A stretch of DNA of 43,190 nucleotides from NCBI GenBank assembly GCA_948788915.1, contig CAQFOZ010000018.1, positions 1 through 43,190 of the forward strand, in the 5' to 3' direction. Each line of letters starts with the position of its first letter. Positions within the stretch are counted from its first letter, which is position 1. The stretch comes from an uncultured Muribaculaceae bacterium (lineage in GTDB: Bacteria; Bacteroidota; Bacteroidia; Bacteroidales; Muribaculaceae). Under the pieces are notes generated by a model. It searched no databases and was not told where the DNA came from. It saw only the letters and a program-made list of their open reading frames with translations. The translations under genes were made by a program, and so were the position numbers. Of this stretch, positions 8,808 through 17,132 are shown in pieces.

Positions 8808-10031
8808 ATGATAGAAGATCATATTATAAATAATGAGGTCAACGAAAGAACCGTACTTATTGGATTAGCCACAAAGGTACAGAATGAGACCAAGGCAAAT
8901 GAATATCTTGACGAACTTGATTTTCTTGCCCGCACAGCCGGTGCCGAGCCCGAAAAACGTTTTGTACAGAAACTGGACTATCCCAACCCCAGAACCTATG
9001 TAGGTACAGGTAAGCTGGAAGAGATTCGTCAATATGTAGATGATAATGAAATAGGTCTTGTTATATTTGACGATGATCTTTCTCCTAAACAGGTAGCAAA
9101 TATAGAACGAGAACTGAAAGTAAAGATTCTTGACCGCACAAGTCTGATTCTCGATATATTCGCCAAACGCGCTCAGACAGCAACAGCACGGACTCAAGTT
9201 GAACTGGCTCAATACCAATATCTGCTTCCCCGTCTTACCCGTATGTGGACACACCTTGAACGCCAACGGGGAGGAATCGGAATGCGTGGACCCGGTGAAA
9301 CACAGATAGAAACAGACCGTCGTATAATTCTTGACAAGATATCCAGGCTAAAAGAAGAACTTAAAAGCATTGACCGCCAAAAAAGCATCCAGCGAAAAAA
9401 CAGAGGCAAACTGACACGTGTAGCTCTGGTGGGCTATACGAATGTAGGCAAATCAACCCTGATGAACCTGCTAAGTAAAAGTGATGTATTTGCAGAAAAC
9501 AAGCTCTTTGCCACGCTCGACACCACGGTTCGCAAAGTCATCATCGACAATCTACCGTTCCTTTTGTCAGACACTGTAGGTTTTATCCGGAAACTCCCTA
9601 CACATCTTGTGGATTCATTCAAATCCACCCTTGACGAGGTAAGGGAAGCAGACATTCTCGTTCATGTGGTAGACGTGAGTCATCCTCAGTTCGAGGAACA
9701 GATCGAAGTTGTGAACAAAACCCTTTCGGAGGTATGCGGAGCAGCCGAAAAACCGATGATTCTCGTATTTAACAAAATCGATGCTTTTACATACACACCT
9801 AAAGATCCGGATGATCTCACGCCCAAAAAACGTGAAAACATTTCACTTGATGAATTCAGACAGACCTGGATGGCAAAAATGGACAACAACTGTGTGTTCA
9901 TTTCGGCAAAGGAGAAAACAAATATAGATCAACTAAAAGAACTCCTTTATGAAAAGGCAAAAGAGATCCATACAGAGAGGTTCCCTTATAATGATTTTCT
10001 CTTCCAGAAATATGATGATCTTGGTGAATGA
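8808..10031 (+). CDS. hflX: GTPase HflX, ribosome-associated
   Basis: This is a 407-residue GTPase of the Obg-HflX class, which binds the large ribosomal subunit and rescues or splits stalled ribosomes. The N-terminal HflX domain contains the signature GGIGMRGPGETQ (about residues 155-172), then a coiled linker. The G domain has G1 GYTNVGKST (about 209-217), G3 DTVG (255-258) and G4 NKID (322-325). The start at 8808 (MIEDH) is preferred over Met at 8763 because the promoter -7 box covers the latter. DUF4954 follows 35 nt downstream in the same direction. Confidence 0.96.
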   Translation: MIEDHIINNEVNERTVLIGLATKVQNETKANEYLDELDFLARTAGAEPEKRFVQKLDYPNPRTYVGTGKLEEIRQYVDDNEIGLVIFDDDLSPKQVANIERELKVKILDRTSLILDIFAKRAQTATARTQVELAQYQYLLPRLTRMWTHLERQRGGIGMRGPGETQIETDRRIILDKISRLKEELKSIDRQKSIQRKNRGKLTRVALVGYTNVGKSTLMNLLSKSDVFAENKLFATLDTTVRKVIIDNLPFLLSDTVGFIRKLPTHLVDSFKSTLDEVREADILVHVVDVSHPQFEEQIEVVNKTLSEVCGAAEKPMILVFNKIDAFTYTPKDPDDLTPKKRENISLDEFRQTWMAKMDNNCVFISAKEKTNIDQLKELLYEKAKEIHTERFPYNDFLFQKYDDLGE

Positions 10032-10066
10032 TTAACTCCAATGTTTAAAACCAACTCCGACAGCGT

Positions 10067-11707
10067 ATGTCAGACAATAGCAGTAACACTGATTACATTC
10101 CACTTTCAGCCTGTCAGATAGCAATTCTTGAAAGGCAAGGTTGCAGTTGTGGCGACTGGACACAAGTTAAAGTCTCCGCACAAACTGATCTTTCAAAAAT
10201 AAATCGCGTAAATTTTGCTGGTGAAATTCTTATCGGCAACAATGTAGTATTGTCCGACATAGGTCTTCTGGAAGCTCAATCCTTTTCAGACTGTGGCATA
10301 GGAACTGAAGTTTCGGTTTTGGATGAGACGGGATCAAGGGCAATCAGAATATATCCTGGCATCTCGGCACAGCTTGCGCTTATAGCCGCCAGGTGTCCTG
10401 AATGGAGCCTTGGAACGGCTAAACATATTCTTGACAGTCACATCATAAAATTTGTCAGTCCACCGGCAATAGGGGACGGAGCCGTTGTCCGTAACTGCGG
10501 AATTATACGAGACATTAATATCGGTTCCGGATGTGTCATAGAAGGAGCCCAATATCTCAACAACGGAACAATCATAAACAATTCTATACAACCGGCCGCA
10601 TTGACTCATATCGGGTTCGGGGTAAATGCCGAGAACTTCATCATTGAGGATGCGGCAGTAGAATCCGGCACACTATTGCGCAACTGCTATGTCGGACAAG
10701 GATGCGTGCTCGACAAGGGGTTTACTGCCCACGATTCTTTATTTTTCGCGAACTGCATGATGGAAAATGGAGAAGCCTGTGCCCTTTTTGCCGGGCCATA
10801 CACTGTGAGCATGCACAAATCCTCACTTCTTATCGGCTGCCAGACAAGCTTTATGAATGCAGGCAGCGGAACAAATCAGAGCAACCACATGTATAAACTC
10901 GGGCCCAAACATTGGGGTATTCTCGAGCGCGGTGTAAAGACATCTTCTGATTCATACATTATGTTCGGTGCAAAAATTGGTGCATTCTCACTCCTTATGG
11001 GTCAACATAAGACACATCCGGACTCTTCGGAATTTCCATTCTCATATCTGTTCGGAGACGACAGAGGTGCGACCGTAGTTGTTCCCGCAGCAATGTTGCG
11101 AAGCTGCGGACTGATGAGAGACGAAAAAAAATGGCCTTTGCGAGACCTCCGTCTAAATCGTGTAAGACATCTTAACGACCGTATAATTTATGATGTGCTT
11201 AATCCTTTGACAGTAGAAACCATGCTGAAAGCACTTGATGTGATACAGCAACTGCTAACGCATCCTGCCGATGATGACCGTTATCTCCGTTACAAAGGAA
11301 TGAAACTCACCAGAGCATCAATTGAAAGAGCAAGATACCTTTACGAACTCGCCATATACAAATATCTGCATATCCATTTGGCAGAAAATGATGATATCCA
11401 TAACAATACAGACATCAAGCCAGTGGAATGGCTGGATATTGCCGGCCTGTTGGTAAGCAGAAATACTCTACAGGAAATAATGGCAATGGAAAGCATAGAT
11501 GCTATGGAGCAAGCATTCGACCTTGCATTCAAAAATTACGATACAGATCAACGCAAATGGATCGCATCAAGATTCACGGGAAAATGGCATAAGCATCCCG
11601 AAGAGATTGCCAACTACGCAAACGAATTCGACAGAATGATTGAGGAAGACAGGAATAAAAGTCTTGAAGACATAGCCATCCAGAACGAAATGCTACGTCT
11701 CTTATAA
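10067..11707 (+). CDS. DUF4954 family protein with left-handed beta-helix character
   Basis: A 546-residue protein typical of Bacteroidetes. Residues about 50-330 show irregular hexapeptide-like repeats, such as GAVVRNCGIIRDINIGSGCVIEG and GTLLRNCYVGQGCVLDKG, as in left-handed parallel beta-helix transferases. The C-terminal third (about 370-546) is helical. No signal peptide is present, so it is cytosolic. The fold suggests a nucleotidyl- or acyltransferase-like enzyme, but the substrate is unknown. It probably shares the hflX promoter. A perfect 19-bp dyad ends the unit. Confidence 0.85.
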   Translation: MSDNSSNTDYIPLSACQIAILERQGCSCGDWTQVKVSAQTDLSKINRVNFAGEILIGNNVVLSDIGLLEAQSFSDCGIGTEVSVLDETGSRAIRIYPGISAQLALIAARCPEWSLGTAKHILDSHIIKFVSPPAIGDGAVVRNCGIIRDINIGSGCVIEGAQYLNNGTIINNSIQPAALTHIGFGVNAENFIIEDAAVESGTLLRNCYVGQGCVLDKGFTAHDSLFFANCMMENGEACALFAGPYTVSMHKSSLLIGCQTSFMNAGSGTNQSNHMYKLGPKHWGILERGVKTSSDSYIMFGAKIGAFSLLMGQHKTHPDSSEFPFSYLFGDDRGATVVVPAAMLRSCGLMRDEKKWPLRDLRLNRVRHLNDRIIYDVLNPLTVETMLKALDVIQQLLTHPADDDRYLRYKGMKLTRASIERARYLYELAIYKYLHIHLAENDDIHNNTDIKPVEWLDIAGLLVSRNTLQEIMAMESIDAMEQAFDLAFKNYDTDQRKWIASRFTGKWHKHPEEIANYANEFDRMIEEDRNKSLEDIAIQNEMLRLL

Positions 11708-11731
11708 GATATAAGAATTTGTTTATATCTG

Positions 11732-11772
11732 TTTTAAGAGAGTGAAGTCAAGATGACTTCACTCTCTTAAAA
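11732..11772. terminator. Bidirectional terminator between DUF4954 and bioB
   Basis: A perfect 19-bp inverted repeat (11732-11750 and 11754-11772) with a 3-nt loop begins with TTTT and ends with AAAA, so it can terminate transcription from both sides. The bioB stop codon (11767-11769) lies inside the right arm. Confidence 0.9.
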
Positions 11773-12735
11773 TTCGTAACCCGATTCGCGGATCAATTTA
11801 CTGTCATCTGCCACCTTCGAACCGATCGTAGTAAGAAGGTCTCCGACGATTCCGCCATTGACTGCGATCATGAAGCAACGTTTCTGCACTTCACGGCTCA
11901 AGCGTGCCCTGCCTCCTGCAAATCGAATAATTGTTTTCGGATGTATAAACCGGAAAAATGAGATGGTGTTTAATACCTCGGAATCTTCAATTGGAGCCAT
12001 ATTTTCCAAAGGAGTACCAGGAATAGGGCAAAGTAGGTTTATCGGGATAGACTGAGGTTCTACCCTTAAAAGTTCCAAAGCCAATTCTATTCTTTGTCTG
12101 CGCGATTCCCCCATCCCTATTATACCTCCGCTACATACTTCAAAGCCAATCTCCTTGGCCTTAAGAATAGTCTGTATTTTATCTTCGACAGTATGGGTGC
12201 TGCAAAGTTCTGAAAAATATGAGGGTGCTGCTTCAAGATTGCAGTGATAGCGTGTCACTCCTGCATCATAAAGTTTGCGCAACTCTTCCTCTCCGAGCAA
12301 ACCCATGGAAGCGCACAAATGCATCCCCCCCTTCTCCTTTAGTTCCTCAAAATAGCTGCATGCCATGTCAAGATCCTTACCGGTCATTTTCCTGCCACTT
12401 GTAACAAGAGAGAAGCGTTTGATACCCTGTTTCCTGTTATAATCTGCAACATGCATGCACTCTTCTCTGTCGATCAAAGGGTATGTCTCTATTTTGGTCT
12501 TGAAATGCGCCGATTGAGCACACCACTTGCAGTTTTCTGGACATTTTCCTGAACGTGCGTTTATAATAGAACAGGAATCAAATTCCTTAGGGCAATATTT
12601 TCCGGTTATCTCCTCTGCGGCTTTCCACAACTCTTCTTGTTGATCTGTTTTTAGTTCGCAGAAACTCAAAGCTTCATCTTTTGAAAGAGATTCTCCTCGA
12701 AGCACCTTCTCTTTCAGTTTTTCAATTTCTATCAT
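11767..12735 (-). CDS. bioB: Biotin synthase
   Basis: A 322-residue radical SAM enzyme that inserts sulfur into dethiobiotin. The radical SAM cysteines are Cys65, Cys69 and Cys72 in CPENCKWC, and the usual BioB blocks are present: SGGIIGMGES, PINLLCPIPGTPLE and the late RFAGGRARLS. Length fits the family (about 320-345). No other biotin gene is in the window. The gene starts 6 nt after the stop of a sulfatase gene and shares its promoter at 14314-14344. Confidence 0.95.
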   Translation of the reverse strand: MIEIEKLKEKVLRGESLSKDEALSFCELKTDQQEELWKAAEEITGKYCPKEFDSCSIINARSGKCPENCKWCAQSAHFKTKIETYPLIDREECMHVADYNRKQGIKRFSLVTSGRKMTGKDLDMACSYFEELKEKGGMHLCASMGLLGEEELRKLYDAGVTRYHCNLEAAPSYFSELCSTHTVEDKIQTILKAKEIGFEVCSGGIIGMGESRRQRIELALELLRVEPQSIPINLLCPIPGTPLENMAPIEDSEVLNTISFFRFIHPKTIIRFAGGRARLSREVQKRCFMIAVNGGIVGDLLTTIGSKVADDSKLIRESGYEF

Positions 12736-12741
12736 AGTATT

Positions 12742-14286
12742 TTATAATTCGTCCGGATAAGGTATAGGTTCCCCGGTAGATTTCAACATTGGCATAGAGG
12801 CATTATATTCCCTTAGCTTGCGACTTATTGCGACAGCCATTTCTTTTAGTTTCTTCTTATTCTTGCCGGCCAGGTTATTCCGTTCTGACAAATCATTCTT
12901 AAGATTATACAGTTCCAGTTCTCCGGTTCTGTGTCTGTATACGATTTTCCAATCACCCTTGCGCATAGAAGAAAGATAGTCTATATCTTCCAACTGGTAC
13001 GGTTTCCACTGGTGTGGAAAATGGAACAATAGCTCACGTTCCGGATCAACTCCGGAACCGTTTGTAATCAGCGGTACAAGATTCTCTCCATCAAGTTCCT
13101 GCAGAGTCTTATAATCATCTATACCTGCCATGCTCAGGATTGTAGGATACAGATCTTCTGCTATCACAGGCACATCCATTTTCTCACCAGCCTTCGTTTT
13201 ACCAGGCCAATACATCATTAACGGAATCCTGATACCTCCTTCATAACAAGATCCCTTCCCTTCCCTCAATGGTGAATTTTGCGTATGGAGTATACCTCCT
13301 TTGGTTTTGTTCTCAGAATTACCTCCGTTATCAGACATGAATATAATGATGGTATTGTCTGCAACTCCCTTCTCAGCAAGATAATGCATAATATCGCCAA
13401 GACTCTTGTCGACTCCCTCGATAAGAGATGCGTAATTTGCCTGTCCATGATCAAGACCTTCGTCAAGATAATGCTGAACAAAACGCGGATCGGGAGTAAT
13501 TGGAGTATGGACTCCATGATGGGCCATATTCAGAAAAAACGGAATATTGTTCTTAATAGGAAAATCGAGGGTCTTTAGAGCCTCAAGAGTAAGAGCCTCG
13601 GTAAGATGAGTATCCGAGCCGTAATACTCCGTCAGATTCATTGTGGAGAATGTAGACCAGTTATCTTTGGTGTTACCGTAATTTTCCTGCCCGTAATAGC
13701 TTTGGGGTTTTCCCGCCACTTGTCCGGCAACATTGACACAAAAACCGAGATTATAGGGACTTGCGGCCGGTGTTCCCGCAGCCGCCCAATGACCTTTGCC
13801 CACATGTATGGTATAATATCCGGCATCCTGAAGGATTCGCACATAAGGTGTAACCTGTATTGTTTTGTCAACGCCCTCCTTTGGAGAGATACCGTTCCAG
13901 TTCCAGTCTGGATGAATCAGGACATCGTTTGCCAGAGCTTCCGGTTTATGCGAGGCATCACTCGGCACACCGGGCACAGCTGTAGTAAAATCCGTGATTC
14001 GCGAATGTGCGGCATTCAATCCGCTCATAAGCGACGTACGCGTAGGAGATGATACGGGACACGCATATGCGCTCGAAAAGCGCACACCCATCCGGGCAAG
14101 ACGGTCCATGTTCGGTGTATGATAACGTTTATTCAACGGGTAGGTCTCTTCACCGTAAGCCACGGATGAATCAGCCCAGCCCATATCATCCACAAGAAAA
14201 AAGATTATATTGGGACGTTGCTGTGTCTGCGCCACAACAGACATTGACGAGAGCAGTAATGTTCCTCCGCTAATAAGATATTTCAT
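12742..14286 (-). CDS. Secreted S-type sulfatase (arylsulfatase family)
   Basis: A 514-residue sulfatase with a signal peptide (about residues 1-20, cleavage near VVAQ) and no lipobox. It has the metal-binding pair Asp33-Asp34 in FLVDDMGWADS and the active-site motif SSPTRTSLMSG, so Ser79 is the predicted formylglycine precursor. Serine-type sulfatases need the radical SAM maturase anSME, which is not in this window. Later motifs include HVGKGHWAAAG and FMSDNGGN. The substrate, probably a sulfated host or plant glycan, cannot be read from sequence. It heads an operon with bioB. Confidence 0.92.
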   Translation of the reverse strand: MKYLISGGTLLLSSMSVVAQTQQRPNIIFFLVDDMGWADSSVAYGEETYPLNKRYHTPNMDRLARMGVRFSSAYACPVSSPTRTSLMSGLNAAHSRITDFTTAVPGVPSDASHKPEALANDVLIHPDWNWNGISPKEGVDKTIQVTPYVRILQDAGYYTIHVGKGHWAAAGTPAASPYNLGFCVNVAGQVAGKPQSYYGQENYGNTKDNWSTFSTMNLTEYYGSDTHLTEALTLEALKTLDFPIKNNIPFFLNMAHHGVHTPITPDPRFVQHYLDEGLDHGQANYASLIEGVDKSLGDIMHYLAEKGVADNTIIIFMSDNGGNSENKTKGGILHTQNSPLREGKGSCYEGGIRIPLMMYWPGKTKAGEKMDVPVIAEDLYPTILSMAGIDDYKTLQELDGENLVPLITNGSGVDPERELLFHFPHQWKPYQLEDIDYLSSMRKGDWKIVYRHRTGELELYNLKNDLSERNNLAGKNKKKLKEMAVAISRKLREYNASMPMLKSTGEPIPYPDEL

Positions 14287-14313
14287 CAGTCAAGTTATTG
14301 GTAAGTTATTGTT

Positions 14314-14344
14314 CAAAATTACAGAAAATAACCGAATTTTCAAA
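14314..14344 (-). promoter_or_regulatory. Promoter of the sulfatase-bioB operon
   Basis: On the minus strand TTTG (14344-14341) and TAATTTTG (14321-14314) are separated by 19 nt, ending 28 nt before the sulfatase start. This is a full consensus match. Confidence 0.8.
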
Positions 14345-14455
14345 GCGACTGATAGCGGTTTGCACAGGCTATATCAACAATACATATTAACCGTCTCAAC
14401 CACGCAAACACAGATTTGTTATAAAGAATATAATAAAATACATAATTTACAAGGA

Positions 14456-15226
14456 ATGGCAGTTTTCCACAGAATCAAACATTTCTGGCATCTGGTGTCG
14501 AACGTTCGCCCCATTGTGTGGATGAGTATATATTTAGCACTTATCCCTCTTTTCGCCCTGATTTATTACCAGATGCCGTCAGACCAATTCAGATCGCCGG
14601 ACAGTGCAGCCACTAATTATGGTTCATGGCTGTATTACAGTATAGTCACAATCACAACCTTGGGATTTGGCGATTACACTCCAGCCCACGGATGGTCTCA
14701 GGCAGTCTCTGCCATAGAGGTTATATGTGGGATAATCTTGCTGGGATTTTTTCTCAATGCCGTGGCTTCAATGAAATCGGAAACAGATGTGGAATCCGAA
14801 CTTGAGAAACAACGCAAAATCCATTATTATATGGAGCGCGATAAATTGCTTAAATATCTTCCTGTCGTGCTACATCGCCTTCAGGCATATATCAACTACA
14901 TAAAAAAACACATCGTGTCTGTCAGCCACAAAGACTTGACACGCTCTGAAATACACATATTCATATCTGAAGCTCTCAGGACAAGTATTTTCCTCGACTC
15001 GCTGCTGTCGCGCGTTGACCTGACCTTATGGCCGCCTATAATTGAAAAATGCTTCACTTTCGTTGCAAACATCCAGATGCATGAGACATCCGAATCTCCT
15101 TTACAAATAAAGGCTCTTGCGACAGAAACATCAAAAATAGCTTCAGACCTGCAGACAGAATTTACAAAGGCCTCCACAAAGGAATCATCCTCAGAGATTA
15201 CTCAAACGGGAAACCGATGTTATTGA
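14456..15226 (+). CDS. Two-transmembrane potassium channel protein
   Basis: The frame is open further upstream, but the Met at 14456 (MAVFHR) fits best. The 256-residue protein has TM1 at about 20-38, a pore loop with the filter TTLGFGDY (67-74) and TM2 at about 83-104. A cytosolic C-terminal region of about 150 residues with charged helices follows. The filter is GFGD rather than GYGD, a common variant. The C-terminal region is not an obvious RCK (TrkA-N) domain, so the gating signal is unknown. It stands alone and converges with the phosphatase gene. Specificity for K+ is inferred from the filter. Confidence 0.85.
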   Translation: MAVFHRIKHFWHLVSNVRPIVWMSIYLALIPLFALIYYQMPSDQFRSPDSAATNYGSWLYYSIVTITTLGFGDYTPAHGWSQAVSAIEVICGIILLGFFLNAVASMKSETDVESELEKQRKIHYYMERDKLLKYLPVVLHRLQAYINYIKKHIVSVSHKDLTRSEIHIFISEALRTSIFLDSLLSRVDLTLWPPIIEKCFTFVANIQMHETSESPLQIKALATETSKIASDLQTEFTKASTKESSSEITQTGNRCY

Positions 15227-15259
15227 ATAAGATCTGTTTAAACCGTTTAATTTTATTAC

Positions 15260-15811
15260 TTATTCTCTTATGATAAGTTTTCTAAGAGTAGTTGTAGCAT
15301 CTTCAAGCAGATTCAGCACATTCTCAAAGCCATCCAACCCGTCATAATAAGGATCGGGCACACAATCGGCATACTGATAATTTACGGCGAAATCACTCAT
15401 ACGGGCTATCTTGCACTCCGCTTCCGGTGTTGGGGCAAGATCATGGAGATCTGATATATTGCTGTCGTCCATACCCAACAAAAGATCAAAATAGTCAAAA
15501 TCCGACTCATGAATTTTGCGACTTCTGTGAGTCAACACAAGCCCGCGACGAGAAGCCACCATCCTCATGCGTCTGTCAGGCAACTCTCCGGCATGTCCCC
15601 CATAGAATCCTGCAGAATCAAGTTCCGGACGCTGTGCCGGCGACATATCTCCACAGATATGTTGCATCATACCTTCTGCGGCCGGACTTCTGCATATATT
15701 ACCCAGACACACAAAAAGTATACGCACGGGCCTTTCTTCCGAGCGGGCTATCCGGAGTGCATTTTCCACAGCCTTTTCCGCGTTAGTTCCTGGTTTCTTG
15801 ATTTCCGTCAT
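15260..15811 (-). CDS. Low molecular weight protein-tyrosine phosphatase
   Basis: A 183-residue cytosolic phosphatase with the P-loop CLGNICR (Cys35 to Arg41, CX5R) directly followed by SPAAEG, and the late acid loop DPYYDG. The family is usually about 155 residues; this one has roughly 28 extra N-terminal residues before the first strand. Its start overlaps the stop of the galactanase gene (ATGA at 15808-15811). In other bacteria such enzymes pair with tyrosine kinases of polysaccharide export, but no such kinase is in the window. Confidence 0.93.
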   Translation of the reverse strand: MTEIKKPGTNAEKAVENALRIARSEERPVRILFVCLGNICRSPAAEGMMQHICGDMSPAQRPELDSAGFYGGHAGELPDRRMRMVASRRGLVLTHRSRKIHESDFDYFDLLLGMDDSNISDLHDLAPTPEAECKIARMSDFAVNYQYADCVPDPYYDGLDGFENVLNLLEDATTTLRKLIIRE

Positions 15812-17061
15812 TTCTTCAAGACTTTTTTACCGTTTACTATATAGATTTCGTTGTCTCTCATCTCCTTGACAGGAAAACCTTGAAGATTATATATCCTTTT
15901 CTCCTGTGTCCCGGCGCTTATTTCGTTTATTCCTGACGATTGGGCAAAGGAACATATTGTCTGCAATGCAGATGTGGCGCAACCTGTAGTGCTGTCGAAC
16001 AACGGAGCGTTATACCATCCCTGTAATCCGGTTCCATAGGCATTATATTCCATCCACCACCAGAACAATCCGTTGCAGTTCTTATACTTTTCCAGTGTCG
16101 AGACAAGATCTTTCGCAAACAGATTCTGCCCCTCATCTGTGTACGGCCATACATTCTGCAAATCCGTTGTAGTGCCCGGGACTTCCCACTTATATGAATA
16201 TCCTGTCTCTACAATCATTATTTTCTTATCGGCATACCGGTTCTGCAGTGAACCAAGAGCTGTGTCAAGATTACTGAGAGGCCCATGAAAGTAGGGATAA
16301 TAACTGAGACCTATGATGTCATAATCCACGTTAAGCCGGCGCATCATGTCATAGAAATTATTTTGCACATCAACCTGTGCCACCCGCTCCGTGTGTATCA
16401 CAATTCCGGCCCGCGGACATTCCTCCCTGCAAGCCTTTATTGCATTCGAGAGCAACATTCCGAGGCGTTCCCAGTTTGAATTGCTACCCATGAATGTTTT
16501 CTTGGGAGAAGATGTTCCTGCCGGTCCCCACAACATTCCGTAGCTTATCTCATTTCCGGGCTGTATGAAATCTGGAGTGATTCCCTCTTTCTTCAGTGCC
16601 TGCAAAGTCTCTTTGGTATAACTGTAGACTTTATCGCAAAGCTGAGCGTCTGAAAGCCCCTCCCAATCTACAGGTGTCCACTGTTTGGCAGGATCTGCCC
16701 ATGTGTCGGAATAATGAAAATCGAGCATCAGAGATATTCCTGCGTTCACGATTCTCTTACAAAGAGGGATTATATACTCCAAATCCTGACAAGCATTAGG
16801 ATCCTGAGCCAGATTACCGGTAGGATGAAGCTGCGCATAGCGTTTCGGATTGACAAAAAGTCTTACCCGCATTGCGTTCATTCCTTCTTTCCTGAGCCAG
16901 GGCACAAGATCCGCTATAGGTTCGCCCTTATGGGTTTTGTATCCGGCTCCCGCTTTCTCATACTCCGGAAGAAGAGAAATATCTCCTCCCACATAGCGTT
17001 GCCCCATGATATTACCTACAACCATGAGTATAAGTGTCAGCAACAGCGAGACCTTTTTCAT
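15808..17061 (-). CDS. Secreted arabinogalactan endo-beta-1,4-galactanase (GH53)
   Basis: Met at 17061 (MKKVSLLL) is chosen over the in-frame Met at 17106 because it begins a clean signal peptide. The 417-residue enzyme cleaves beta-1,4-galactan, as in pectin side chains. It has the GH53 acid/base Glu171 in PGNEISYG and nucleophile Glu285 in MIVETGYS. The C-terminus (about residues 375-417) carries the short Bacteroidales tail YNLQG, then IYIVNGKKVLKK, also seen in the leucine-rich repeat protein of this window. It lies 71 nt after valS in the same direction and overlaps the phosphatase gene. No SusC/SusD genes are nearby. Confidence 0.93.
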   Translation of the reverse strand: MKKVSLLLTLILMVVGNIMGQRYVGGDISLLPEYEKAGAGYKTHKGEPIADLVPWLRKEGMNAMRVRLFVNPKRYAQLHPTGNLAQDPNACQDLEYIIPLCKRIVNAGISLMLDFHYSDTWADPAKQWTPVDWEGLSDAQLCDKVYSYTKETLQALKKEGITPDFIQPGNEISYGMLWGPAGTSSPKKTFMGSNSNWERLGMLLSNAIKACREECPRAGIVIHTERVAQVDVQNNFYDMMRRLNVDYDIIGLSYYPYFHGPLSNLDTALGSLQNRYADKKIMIVETGYSYKWEVPGTTTDLQNVWPYTDEGQNLFAKDLVSTLEKYKNCNGLFWWWMEYNAYGTGLQGWYNAPLFDSTTGCATSALQTICSFAQSSGINEISAGTQEKRIYNLQGFPVKEMRDNEIYIVNGKKVLKK

Positions 17062-17132
17062 TTCTCTTTTTTTAAAGTATGTTTGATTATTCGGCTCCGC
17101 AGGCATCCACGCTACGCTATATACTTTACAAA

